From positions 3,224,001 through 3,288,000 of the forward strand of contig NZ_CP129121.1 of assembly GCF_030406665.1 (NCBI RefSeq): DNA of 64,000 bases. The letters run 5' to 3'. Shown here piece by piece: positions 22,619 to 30,462 of this stretch (within the stretch, counting starts at the first letter, position 1; every line of letters begins with the position of its first letter). This DNA comes from Halomonas halophila. Lineage in GTDB: Bacteria > Pseudomonadota > Gammaproteobacteria > Pseudomonadales > Halomonadaceae. The translations under genes were made by a program, and so were the position numbers. A model generated the notes under the pieces. It ran no database searches. It saw nothing but the letters and a program-made list of their open reading frames with translations, and was not told the origin of the DNA.

Positions 22619-22687
22619 AGCGGGCGCTTATCCCGGCCGCTCCACCCACTTTCGCCCCTCTCTTCTTCTCCCTCCACGGAGACCGTC

Positions 22688-23128
22688 ATGTCACCGGACC
22701 CAGACCTGGAGGCCTTCTGCGCCTTCTACAATAAGCTAGACAAATCCTGTACAAAAAATCTGTACAAGATATATACTCCAGACGTGAGCTTCGCCGACCC
22801 GCTGCACCACATCGACGGCCTGCCGGCCCTGGAAGCCTACTTCGCCACCCTGTACGAGAACGTCACGGCGTGTCGATTCGTCTTCCACGATCACCAGCGA
22901 CAAGGCGACACCGCCTTCGTGACCTGGACGATGCATCTGGCTCACCGCCGCCTGGACGGCGGCCGGGAGATCACGGTGGAAGGGGCCTCGCGGCTGCTCT
23001 TCGCCGGCGACGACACGGGACGGGTCCGCGAGCACCGGGACTACTTCGACGCCGGCGCCCTGCTCTACGAGCGGGTGCCGCTGCTGGGCACGGCGATCCG
23101 CTGGCTCAAGCGTCGCGCGGGAGGCTGA
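22688..23128 (+). CDS. NTF2-like (SnoaL-type) protein of the photolyase cluster
   Basis: A 146-residue NTF2-fold protein: FYNKLDKSCTKNLYKIYTPD in helix 1, then VSFADPLHHIDGLPALEAYF, TWTMHLAHRRLDGGREITVEG and REHRDYFDAGALLYERVPLLG. The function is unknown; homologues commonly accompany photolyase and SDR genes. Codons 13-32 are unusually AT-rich (AAT, AAA, ATA, TGT, ACA), unlike the rest of the gene, because a TGTACA operator and a -10-like element are embedded there. The start at 22688 is supported by CGGAGA and by helix 1 being a family feature. Confidence 0.78.
   Translation: MSPDPDLEAFCAFYNKLDKSCTKNLYKIYTPDVSFADPLHHIDGLPALEAYFATLYENVTACRFVFHDHQRQGDTAFVTWTMHLAHRRLDGGREITVEGASRLLFAGDDTGRVREHRDYFDAGALLYERVPLLGTAIRWLKRRAGG
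22748..22777 (+). promoter_or_regulatory. CarH/LitR-like operator and promoter inside the NTF2-like gene (site 3)
   Basis: TGTACA at 22748-22753 and again at 22761-22766; TAGACA stands 11 bases before the first. TGTACA as -35, 18 bases, then TATACT (22772-22777) as -10 gives a reasonable rightward promoter. It lies within the first 30 codons of the NTF2-like protein, so a transcript from it would serve the SDR-to-DUF2878 genes rather than the NTF2 gene itself. Confidence 0.55.
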
Positions 23129-23200
23129 AGGGCGGCTGAAACCGCAACGCCGCCTCCCGCGTAGCTGCAACACAGGCGTCGCCATACGCGAGGAGACGAC

Positions 23201-23995
23201 ATGACGGCATCCCACACGACCCGCTGCATCTGGCTGACCGGCGCCACGTCCGGCATCGGCCGCGCCCTGGCCGTGCGCCTGCTCGACCAGGGGCATCGGG
23301 TCGCGCTCAGCGCCCGCCGCCCAGACGCCTTGCAGGAACTGGCCGGCGACCGCGACAACGCCCTGCTGCTGCCGCTGGACGTCAGCGACCGCGACGCCGT
23401 GCTGGCCGCCGGCGATCGCATCGCCGCGCGCTTCGGCCGCCTCGACCTGGCGATCCTCAACGCCGGCACCTGCGAATACCTCGAGGCCGGCACCTTCGAC
23501 GCCGCCCTGATCGAGCGGGTCTTCGCCACCAACTTCTTCGGCGCCCTGCACGGCGTGGAGGCCGCGCTGCCGCTGCTGCGTCAGGCCAGGTCCCAGGGAG
23601 GCCGGCCGCTGCTGGCCGCCACCTCCAGCGCCTCGGCCTATCTGCCGCTGCCACGCGCCGAGGCCTACGGCGCCTCCAAGGCCGCCCTCAGCCACTTCCT
23701 GGAATCGCTGCGCCTCGACCTGGCTGGCGAAAAGATCGACGTCAGCCTGATTCATCCCGGCTTCGTGAAGACGCCGCTGACCGATCGCAACGACTTCCCG
23801 ATGCCGATGCGGGTCAGCGTCGACCAGGCCGCCGAGGCGATCCTCAAGGGCCTGGAGGCCCACCGCCTGGACATCCACTTCCCACGCCGCTTCACCCTGG
23901 CATTGAAGCTGCTGGGCATCCTGCCGCCGGGGCTGCGCTTCCGCCTCGGCAGGCGCCTGGCCCGCGATCACGCCGATACGGAGACCGCGTCATGA
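23201..23995 (+). CDS. Short-chain dehydrogenase/reductase
   Basis: A 264-residue classical SDR: WLTGATSGIGRALAVRL (cofactor-binding TGxxxGIG), LDLAILNAG (NAG motif), and the active site with SSASAYLPL and YGASKAAL (YxxxK). The substrate is unknown. GAGGAG lies just upstream of the ATG. It is the first of five tightly overlapping genes (SDR, FAD oxidoreductase, DUF1365, Cfa-like, DUF2878), a set often co-regulated with photolyase. Confidence 0.88.
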   Translation: MTASHTTRCIWLTGATSGIGRALAVRLLDQGHRVALSARRPDALQELAGDRDNALLLPLDVSDRDAVLAAGDRIAARFGRLDLAILNAGTCEYLEAGTFDAALIERVFATNFFGALHGVEAALPLLRQARSQGGRPLLAATSSASAYLPLPRAEAYGASKAALSHFLESLRLDLAGEKIDVSLIHPGFVKTPLTDRNDFPMPMRVSVDQAAEAILKGLEAHRLDIHFPRRFTLALKLLGILPPGLRFRLGRRLARDHADTETAS

Positions 23996-25326
23996 CGTCG
24001 CTCACCCCCCTCACCGCGCCCGGGAGCCGCCAGCGCATCGCCGTGATCGGCAGCGGCATCGCCGGCATGGCCGCCGGCTGGTACCTGTCCCGCCGCCACG
24101 AGGTCACCCTGTTCGAGGCCGACACCCGCCTCGGCGGCCACACCGCCACCATGGACGTCGAGCTCGAGGGCCGTCACTACGCCATCGACACCGGCTTCAT
24201 CGTGTTCAACGACTGGACCTATCCCCACTTCCGGCGCCTGCTGGCGACCCTCGGGGTGGAGAGCCAGGCCACCGAGATGAGCTTCTCGGTGCACGAGACC
24301 GCCCGCGACTTCGAGTACAACGGCCACAGCCTGCCGCGGCTGTTCGCGCAATGGTCGAACCTGCTGAGGCCGAGCTTCCACGGGCTGCTGCGCGACATCC
24401 TGCGCTTCAACCGCGAGGCCACCCAGGCGATGGTCGATGACCGGCTGCCGGCGGACCTGACCCTGGGCGACTACCTGGACGCCGGCGGCTACGGCGAGGG
24501 CTTCCAGCGCCACTATCTGCTGCCCATGGGCGCGGCGATCTGGTCGGCCAGCATCGGCCAGCTGCGCGCCTTCCCGGCCCGCTTCTTCGTGCGCTTCTTC
24601 CATCACCACGGCCTGCTGTCGGTCAACGAACGGCCTCAGTGGTACACCCTGGTCGGCGGCTCGCGGGCCTATATACCGGCGTTGACCGCGCCCTACACCG
24701 AACGCCTCCGGCTGGCCACGCCGGTGCGTGGCGTGCGTCGCGAGACCGACGGGGTACGGGTGCGCAGCGACGCCGGCGAGGAACACTTCGACCAGGTGGT
24801 GCTGGCCTGCCACGCCGACCAGGCGCTGGCCATGCTCGACGACGCCAGCCCCGCCGAGCGCGAGATCCTCGGTGCCCTGCCCTACCACGACAACGAGGTG
24901 GTGCTGCACACCGACACCCGACTGCTGCCGCGCCGCAAGCGCGCCTGGGCGAGCTGGAACTACCGGCTCGACGGCCGCGGCGACGATGCCCGGGTCTCGG
25001 TGACCTACGACATGAACATCCTGCAGCGCCTCGAGGCGCCGCACACCTTCTGCGTGACCCTCAACGACGGCGACAGCATCGACCCGGCCAAGGTGCTCGG
25101 GCGCTACACCTACGCCCATCCGCAGTTCAGCCTCGCCGGCATGAACGCCCAGGCCCGCCACGCCGAGATCTCGGGGCCGGGCCGGCGCACCCACTTCTGC
25201 GGCGCCTACTGGCGCAACGGCTTCCACGAGGACGGCGTGTGGAGCGCGCTACGGGTGGCCCGGGCGCTGGGCTGCGATCCCGACGCGCCGGCCGGTGCCC
25301 GGGCGGCCACGGAGGTGCCGGCATGA
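23992..25326 (+). CDS. FAD-dependent amine oxidase-like oxidoreductase
   Basis: A 444-residue flavoprotein: RIAVIGSGIAGMAAGWYLSRRHEVTLFEADTRLGGHTATMD is the FAD-binding motif with the GG(x)R/H doublet, and the C-terminal THFCGAYWRNGFHEDGVWSALRVARAL is the second FAD motif. It resembles NAD(P)-binding proteins/phytoene desaturase-like enzymes found beside DUF1365 and Cfa-like genes. In some phototrophic alphaproteobacteria, related sets belong to singlet-oxygen regulons and act on membrane fatty acids. The start overlaps the SDR stop by four bases. Confidence 0.82.
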   Translation: MTSLTPLTAPGSRQRIAVIGSGIAGMAAGWYLSRRHEVTLFEADTRLGGHTATMDVELEGRHYAIDTGFIVFNDWTYPHFRRLLATLGVESQATEMSFSVHETARDFEYNGHSLPRLFAQWSNLLRPSFHGLLRDILRFNREATQAMVDDRLPADLTLGDYLDAGGYGEGFQRHYLLPMGAAIWSASIGQLRAFPARFFVRFFHHHGLLSVNERPQWYTLVGGSRAYIPALTAPYTERLRLATPVRGVRRETDGVRVRSDAGEEHFDQVVLACHADQALAMLDDASPAEREILGALPYHDNEVVLHTDTRLLPRRKRAWASWNYRLDGRGDDARVSVTYDMNILQRLEAPHTFCVTLNDGDSIDPAKVLGRYTYAHPQFSLAGMNAQARHAEISGPGRRTHFCGAYWRNGFHEDGVWSALRVARALGCDPDAPAGARAATEVPA

Positions 25327-26087
25327 TCTCCACCCCGCGCTCGCGCATCTATCGCGGCTGGCTGCGTCATCGTCGCTTCATGCCCCGTGCCCACGCCTTC
25401 CGCTACCGGCTGTGGATGGCCTGGCTCGACCTCGACGAGCTGCCGGAGCTGTTCGACGGCGTGCCCGGCTTCAGCGCCCGGCGCCCGGCCCTGGCGCGCT
25501 TCCGCCGCGAGGACTACCTGGCGCCCCACGACCGGCCGCTCAAGGACGCCGTGCGCGCCGAGCTGACGCGGCTGCTGGGCGACGCCCCGGACGGCCGCAT
25601 CTGCCTGCTCACCCAGCTGCGCACCCTCGGCGTGGGCTTCAATCCGGTGTCGCTGTACTACGCCTACGACGCCCGCGGCGAGCTGCGGGCCCTGCTCGGC
25701 GAGGTCAGCAACACGCCCTGGGGCGAGCGCACCACCTACGCCTGCCGGGTCGAGCCGCGGCGCCACGGCCATCGCGCCGAGTTCGACAAGGCCATGCACG
25801 TCTCGCCGTTCAACCCCATGGACATGCGCTACCGCTGGCGCTTCGACAGCCCCGGCGAACGCCTGAACCTGAACATGGAGACCTGGCGCGGCGACGAGCG
25901 CCACTTCGACGCCAGCCTGTGCCTGGAAGCCCGCCCGGCGACCCGTCGCGTGCTGCTGGCCACCCTGGCCCGTCACCCGGCGATGGCGTTGAAGACCGTC
26001 GCCGGCATCCACTTCGAGGCCCTGCGCATGTGGCTCAAGCGCGTCCCCGTCCACGACCATCCCCGCCATCAGGAGAGTTCGCCGTGA
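25323..26087 (+). CDS. DUF1365 domain protein
   Basis: A 254-residue protein beginning MISTPRSRIYRGWLRHRRFMPRAHAFRYRLWMAWLDLDEL, with the family landmarks RICLLTQLRTLGVGFNPVSLYYAY, GEVSNTPWGERTTY and FDKAMHVSPFNPMDMRYRW. The function is uncharacterised; it almost always stands between an FAD oxidoreductase and a cyclopropane synthase-like gene and probably acts in the same lipid modification. It overlaps the upstream stop by four bases (ATGA), and its own stop overlaps the GTG of the next gene. The longer open frame upstream lies inside the FAD oxidoreductase gene and is not used. Confidence 0.88.
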   Translation: MISTPRSRIYRGWLRHRRFMPRAHAFRYRLWMAWLDLDELPELFDGVPGFSARRPALARFRREDYLAPHDRPLKDAVRAELTRLLGDAPDGRICLLTQLRTLGVGFNPVSLYYAYDARGELRALLGEVSNTPWGERTTYACRVEPRRHGHRAEFDKAMHVSPFNPMDMRYRWRFDSPGERLNLNMETWRGDERHFDASLCLEARPATRRVLLATLARHPAMALKTVAGIHFEALRMWLKRVPVHDHPRHQESSP

Positions 26088-27349
26088 ATACACGCACCGC
26101 CAACGCCCGTCCACTGCCGGCCCAGGGCGATCGCCTGACGCGCTGGCTCAAGGCTCGCCTGCTGCCCCAGCTGGATCGGCTGGAAGGCGGCGAGATCACC
26201 CTGATCGAGGGCCATCAGCGCCACCGCCTGGGCCGCGGCGGCCCGCTCTCGGTAACCCTGGTGGTGCGCGACTCGCGGGCCTGGCGACGCATGGCGCTGG
26301 GCGGCACCGTGGGCGCCGGCGAGGCCTACATGGACGGCGACTGGGACGCCGACGACCCGGTGGCGCTGGTGCGGCTGTTCGCTGCCAACCTGGAACGGGT
26401 CAACGGCGAGATGGAGGGCGGCCTGGCCGGCGCCGGTCGCTGGCTGCTCGGCGCCCTCTACCGGCTGCAGCGCAACAGCCTGAGCGGCTCGCGGCGCAAC
26501 ATCGCCGCCCACTACGACATCGGCAATGACCTGTTCGCGACCTTCCTCGACCGCCGCCACTGGATGTACTCCAGCGCCGTCTTCCCCCGCACGGGCGCCA
26601 GCCTCGAGGAGGCCTCGACCCACAAGCTCGACCTGATGCTCGAGCGCCTCGACGTGCGCCCGCATCACCACCTGCTGGAGATCGGCACCGGCTGGGGCGG
26701 GCTCGCCATCCACGCCGCCCGCACTCGCGGGTGCCGGGTCACCACCACCACCATATCCGACGAGCAGTACGCCCACACCGCCCGGCGGCTGGCAGAGGAA
26801 GGGCTGGAGGACCGCGTCACCCTGCTCAAGCGCGACTACCGCGAGCTGGAGGGCCGCTTCGACCGGCTGATCTCGGTGGAAATGATCGAGGCGGTCGGCC
26901 ACCAGTACCTGGAGACCTACCTGACCACCCTGGACCGGCTGCTGACCGACGACGGCATGGCCATGCTGCAGGCCATCACCATTCGCGATCAGCGCTACGA
27001 GGCCGCCAAGCGCGAGATGGACTTCATCAAGCGCTACATCTTCCCCGGCGGCTTCCTGCCCTCCCAGAGCGTCATTCTCGACGGTCTGACCCGTCACACC
27101 TCGCTGAACCTGGTGGGCCTGGAGGAGATCGGCCAGCACTATGCGCGCACCCTGCGCGAGTGGCGCCATCGCTTCGAGGCCAACCTGGAGACCGTGCGCC
27201 GGCTGGGCTACGACGAGCGCTTCATCCGTATGTGGCGCTACTACCTGTGCTACTGCGAGGGCGGCTTCCTGGAGCGCACCATCGGCACCAGCCAGCTGCT
27301 GCTGGCCAAGCCGGGCGCGCGGCCGGCGCCGCTGACGGGGGCGGCATGA
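26084..27349 (+). CDS. Cyclopropane-fatty-acid-phospholipid synthase family methyltransferase
   Basis: A 421-residue protein starting at GTG 26084, supported by AGGAGAG upstream and GTGA overlap with DUF1365. The SAM-binding motif is HLLEIGTGWGGLAIHAA, followed by VTTTTISDEQYAHTARRL, SVEMIEAVGHQYLETY, DFIKRYIFPGGFLPS and WRYYLCYCEGGF, all typical of Cfa. These enzymes methylate the double bond of acyl chains in phospholipids. Whether the product here is a cyclopropane or another methylated or furan fatty acid cannot be told. Its place in a photolyase regulon suggests membrane protection from light or singlet oxygen. Confidence 0.88.
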   Translation: MNTRTANARPLPAQGDRLTRWLKARLLPQLDRLEGGEITLIEGHQRHRLGRGGPLSVTLVVRDSRAWRRMALGGTVGAGEAYMDGDWDADDPVALVRLFAANLERVNGEMEGGLAGAGRWLLGALYRLQRNSLSGSRRNIAAHYDIGNDLFATFLDRRHWMYSSAVFPRTGASLEEASTHKLDLMLERLDVRPHHHLLEIGTGWGGLAIHAARTRGCRVTTTTISDEQYAHTARRLAEEGLEDRVTLLKRDYRELEGRFDRLISVEMIEAVGHQYLETYLTTLDRLLTDDGMAMLQAITIRDQRYEAAKREMDFIKRYIFPGGFLPSQSVILDGLTRHTSLNLVGLEEIGQHYARTLREWRHRFEANLETVRRLGYDERFIRMWRYYLCYCEGGFLERTIGTSQLLLAKPGARPAPLTGAA

Positions 27350-27882
27350 CACCCGGGCTTTGGCGGGCGCTGGCCAACCTGGCCGGCTTCCAGCTGGGCT
27401 GGCTGGCCTGCGTGCTGGGCGGCAGCCTCGTGGGGGGCATCGTGGCGGGCGGGGTGATCGCGGCGCACCTGCGTTGGCAGGCGCGGCCGGGGGAATGGCG
27501 CTGGCTGGCAGGCTTCGCGGGGCTGGGGCTCGTCATCGACGGCGGCCTGGCGATGGCCGGCGGCTTTCGCTTCCCGCCGGAGACCTTCCTGATCGGCCCG
27601 CTACCGGCCTGGACAGGGCCGTTACCGCTATGGCTATGGCTGCTGTGGCCGCTGTTCGCCACCCTGCTGCACCATTCCCTGGCCTGGCTGTGGCGGCATC
27701 CCTGGCTGGCGGCGGCCGGCGGCGCCACCAGCGGGCCGCTGTCCTACTATGCCGGCGCCGAACTCGCCGGTGTCACCCTCGCTCCCTGGCTGCTGGCCGC
27801 CGAGGCGCTGTGCTGGGCCATGCTGTGCCTGTGGCTATGCCATCGACTCGGCCGGCCCGGCGGCTTCGCTCGTGCCGGCTGA
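27346..27882 (+). CDS. DUF2878 membrane protein
   Basis: A 178-residue protein with about five or six hydrophobic helices (for example LANLAGFQLGWLACVLGGSL and LPLWLWLLWPLFATLLHHSL). It matches the DUF2878 proteins that close DUF1365/Cfa operons; the function is unknown. The start overlaps the methyltransferase stop by four bases. Its last 48 bases overlap, tail to tail, the end of the minus-strand GGDEF-EAL gene. Confidence 0.82.
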   Translation: MTPGLWRALANLAGFQLGWLACVLGGSLVGGIVAGGVIAAHLRWQARPGEWRWLAGFAGLGLVIDGGLAMAGGFRFPPETFLIGPLPAWTGPLPLWLWLLWPLFATLLHHSLAWLWRHPWLAAAGGATSGPLSYYAGAELAGVTLAPWLLAAEALCWAMLCLWLCHRLGRPGGFARAG

Positions 27883-29700
27883 GGCCTGCGTGCGCCAGCG
27901 GGCGTCCAGGGCCTGAACGGTCAGCGGCCGATCGTAGAGGAAGCCCTGGACCAGCTCGCAGCCCACCGAGCGCAGGAAGTCCCGCTGGGCGCGGGTCTCC
28001 ACGCCTTCGGCCACGACTTCCAGCGAAAGCCCCCGGGCCATGGCCAGCACCGCACCGACGATGGCGGCATCGGCGCGGTCGTCCGGCAGGGCCCGTATGA
28101 AGGCCCGGTCGAGCTTGAGCTTGTCCAGCGGCAGATGCTTGAGGTAGCCGAGCGACGAGTAGCCGGTGCCGAAGTCGTCGATGGCCACCGGGTGGCCGCG
28201 GTCGCGCAGGGCCTCCAGCCGCGGTGCCACGTCGCCGGCGCGCTCGTCGAGCAGTACCGATTCGGTGAGTTCCAGCCCCAGCAGCCGCGCCGGTACCTTG
28301 TGACGCGACAGGCCGGCGGCCAGCGCGGACTCCAGGTCGCCCTGGAACAGCTGCATGGCCGAGATGTTGATCCACACCGGCACCTCGGGCATCCCCTGGC
28401 GACGCCAGTGGGCGATCTGTGCCAGGGCGTGGTCGATCACCCAGTTGCCCAGCAGTGCCATCAGGCCATGGCGCTCGGCCAGGGGAATGAACTCGCCCGG
28501 CGAGATCATGCCGTCGCGGGGATGGCGCCAGCGCAGCAGCGCCTCGAGCCCGGCCAGGCCGTCGTCGATCAGCCGATACTGGGGCTGATAGTGCAGCTCC
28601 AGCTGGCCGCCGGTGGCCAGGGCATTGCGCAGCTCGTTGACCAGCGCCAACTTCGGCCCCTCCTGCACGTCCAGCGAGGGGCGGAAGCGCAGGCAATGAT
28701 TGCGGCCGTGGCGCTTGGCGGCATAGAGCGCGGACTCCAGGCGCTGGAAGAGCACGCTCGCGTCGCGACCGTCCTCCGGCGCACGGCAGCTGCCCAGCGT
28801 CAGCCCCAGGCGCAGGGTGTTGCCATCCAGCTCGAAGGGCTCGCCCAGGTGCGCCTGCAGGCCGGCCACCCACTGCTCGTGGTCGTCGAAGGTGGTGGTG
28901 CGGATGACCATGAACTCGTCGCCGCCGAGCCGGCCCACCACGCCGCCGGCCACCTGGCGCGCCAGCCGCTCGCCGACCCGTGCCAGCAGGCGGTCGCCGA
29001 GCTCGACGCCGAGGCCGTCGTTGACTTCCTTGAAGGCGTCGATGTCGATCATCGCCATGTCCAGGCTCTCACCGGCCTGGAGATGGCGCAGCCGCGAGGT
29101 CAGCAGGTCGTGCAGGCGGCGCCGGTTGGGCAGCCCGGTCAGGGGGTCCTCGAAGCCGATGCGGCGCAGGTCGCGCTCGCGGGCCTTGCGCAGCGAGATG
29201 TCCGAGAACAGGCACACGTAGTGGCGCACCCGTCCCCGATCGTCGCTGACGGCGCGGACCTTGAGCCACTCGGGATATTCGTCGCCCTGCTTGCGGCGGT
29301 TCCAGATCTCGCCTTCCCAGCGGCCGGTGCTGTGCAGCGTCTGCCAGTAGCGCTCGAAGAAGGCCGCATCGTGCCGCGGCGCCGCCAGGGAGGCGACGTT
29401 CAGCCCCTTGACCTCTGCCGGGTCGTAGCCGGTGATCTGGGTGAAGGCGGGATTGACCACCAGGATGCGATAGTCGGCATCGGTGACGATCACGCCTTCC
29501 TCGGTCATGGTCAGCGCTTCCTGGCCCAGCCGCGAACGCAGGCGTTCCAGCCGCACCTGGCGCCAGGCATCCCACAGCCCGGTGGCGGCGATCAGCACGG
29601 CGGCGACGCGGAGCCCCGCATCGGGCAGCCAGACGCCGGCCGACACCGCGGCCAGGGCGACCCACAGCAGCGGGCGATTGAGGGAAAGTACGGGCCACAT
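27835..29700 (-). CDS. PAS-GGDEF-EAL cyclic-di-GMP signalling protein
   Basis: A 621-residue protein. Two short N-terminal membrane helices (about 10-45) are followed by a PAS domain (about 62-172), a GGDEF domain with intact GGDEF at 259-263 and an EAL domain with EAL at 386-388, DDFGTGYSS and QGFLYDRPL. Intact motifs suggest both diguanylate cyclase and phosphodiesterase activity is possible. No RxxD inhibitory site precedes GGDEF. The PAS segment EVKGLNVASLAAPRHD resembles a LOV-type loop but lacks the flavin-binding Cys, so it is not a blue-light sensor of LOV type. It is monocistronic, and its 3-prime end overlaps the DUF2878 gene. Confidence 0.9.
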   Translation of the reverse strand: MWPVLSLNRPLLWVALAAVSAGVWLPDAGLRVAAVLIAATGLWDAWRQVRLERLRSRLGQEALTMTEEGVIVTDADYRILVVNPAFTQITGYDPAEVKGLNVASLAAPRHDAAFFERYWQTLHSTGRWEGEIWNRRKQGDEYPEWLKVRAVSDDRGRVRHYVCLFSDISLRKARERDLRRIGFEDPLTGLPNRRRLHDLLTSRLRHLQAGESLDMAMIDIDAFKEVNDGLGVELGDRLLARVGERLARQVAGGVVGRLGGDEFMVIRTTTFDDHEQWVAGLQAHLGEPFELDGNTLRLGLTLGSCRAPEDGRDASVLFQRLESALYAAKRHGRNHCLRFRPSLDVQEGPKLALVNELRNALATGGQLELHYQPQYRLIDDGLAGLEALLRWRHPRDGMISPGEFIPLAERHGLMALLGNWVIDHALAQIAHWRRQGMPEVPVWINISAMQLFQGDLESALAAGLSRHKVPARLLGLELTESVLLDERAGDVAPRLEALRDRGHPVAIDDFGTGYSSLGYLKHLPLDKLKLDRAFIRALPDDRADAAIVGAVLAMARGLSLEVVAEGVETRAQRDFLRSVGCELVQGFLYDRPLTVQALDARWRTQASAGTSEAAGPAESMA

Positions 29701-29866
29701 GGCTTCGGCCTCGACTCGTCGACATGAATGAGACTCTGCCCTTTCGGGAGAGCGCTAACCTTCCCCTATCGGCCGACGCGAACATAACTGTACCCTGGAC
29801 GACGACGAAATCCCCCCGGCCCCCTGGCCGGCGTGCATTCGCGGGACACGAACAGTAGACTAGGCG

Positions 29867-29904
29867 GGGCCGCCAGGGCGGCCCATGCCGTTTCGATACG
29901 GCAT
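29867..29904. promoter_or_regulatory. Two adjacent palindromes upstream of fabA
   Basis: GGGCCGCC/GGCGGCCC at 29867-29884 and ATGCCGT/ACGGCAT at 29885-29904 (7-bp arms, six-base centre) lie 30 bases before the fabA start, in the divergent region shared with the GGDEF-EAL gene. They could be an operator for a fatty-acid regulator or a leader structure; the regulator is not identifiable. Confidence 0.45.
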
Positions 29905-29933
29905 ACCACCATCTCGACACTCGGAACGATTCA

Positions 29934-30449
29934 GTGACCAAGCAACATTCCTTTGATCGCGAAGCACTGCTGGCATGCAGCCGTGGCGAGCTGTTCGGCC
30001 CCGGCAACGCCCAACTGCCGGCACCCAACATGCTGATGCTCGACCGCATCGCGCACATCCATGAAGAGGGTGGCGAACACGGCAAGGGCGAACTGATCGC
30101 CGAGCTGGATATCCACCCGGACCTGTGGTTCTTCGACTGCCACTTCCCCGGCGATCCGGTGATGCCGGGCTGCCTGGGCCTCGATGCCATGTGGCAGCTG
30201 GTCGGCTTCTATCTGGGCTGGCTGGGTCACCCGGGCCGCGGGCGCGCCCTGGGCTGCGGCGAGGTCAAGTTCAGCGGCCAGATCCTGCCGGATGCCGAGA
30301 AGGTGACCTACCGCATCAACATCAAGCGCATCATCACCCGGCGCCTGATTCTGGGCATCGCCGACGGCACCGTGTCCGTCGACGGCCGCGACATCTATCA
30401 GGCCAACGACCTGCGGGTCGGCCTGTTCACCTCCACCGCGAATTTCTGA
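29934..30449 (+). CDS. fabA: 3-hydroxydecanoyl-ACP dehydratase/isomerase FabA
   Basis: A 171-residue protein (E. coli FabA has 172). The active-site His70 is in WFFDCHFPGDPVMPG and Asp84 in CLGLDAMWQLVGFYLGWLG. FabA dehydrates 3-hydroxydecanoyl-ACP and isomerises the product to the cis-3 form, starting unsaturated fatty acid synthesis. The start is GTG at 29934 with a weak GGAA ribosome site; no better ATG lies upstream. fabB follows after 13 bases, the usual proteobacterial pair. Confidence 0.96.
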   Translation: MTKQHSFDREALLACSRGELFGPGNAQLPAPNMLMLDRIAHIHEEGGEHGKGELIAELDIHPDLWFFDCHFPGDPVMPGCLGLDAMWQLVGFYLGWLGHPGRGRALGCGEVKFSGQILPDAEKVTYRINIKRIITRRLILGIADGTVSVDGRDIYQANDLRVGLFTSTANF

Positions 30450-30462
30450 TCAGGAGGCTCCC

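Noticed and set aside
28000..29700. The PAS domain of the GGDEF-EAL protein as the missing LOV photoreceptor
   Set aside because: The loop that would read GxNCRFLQ in LOV domains reads GLNVASLA; the adduct-forming Cys is absent.
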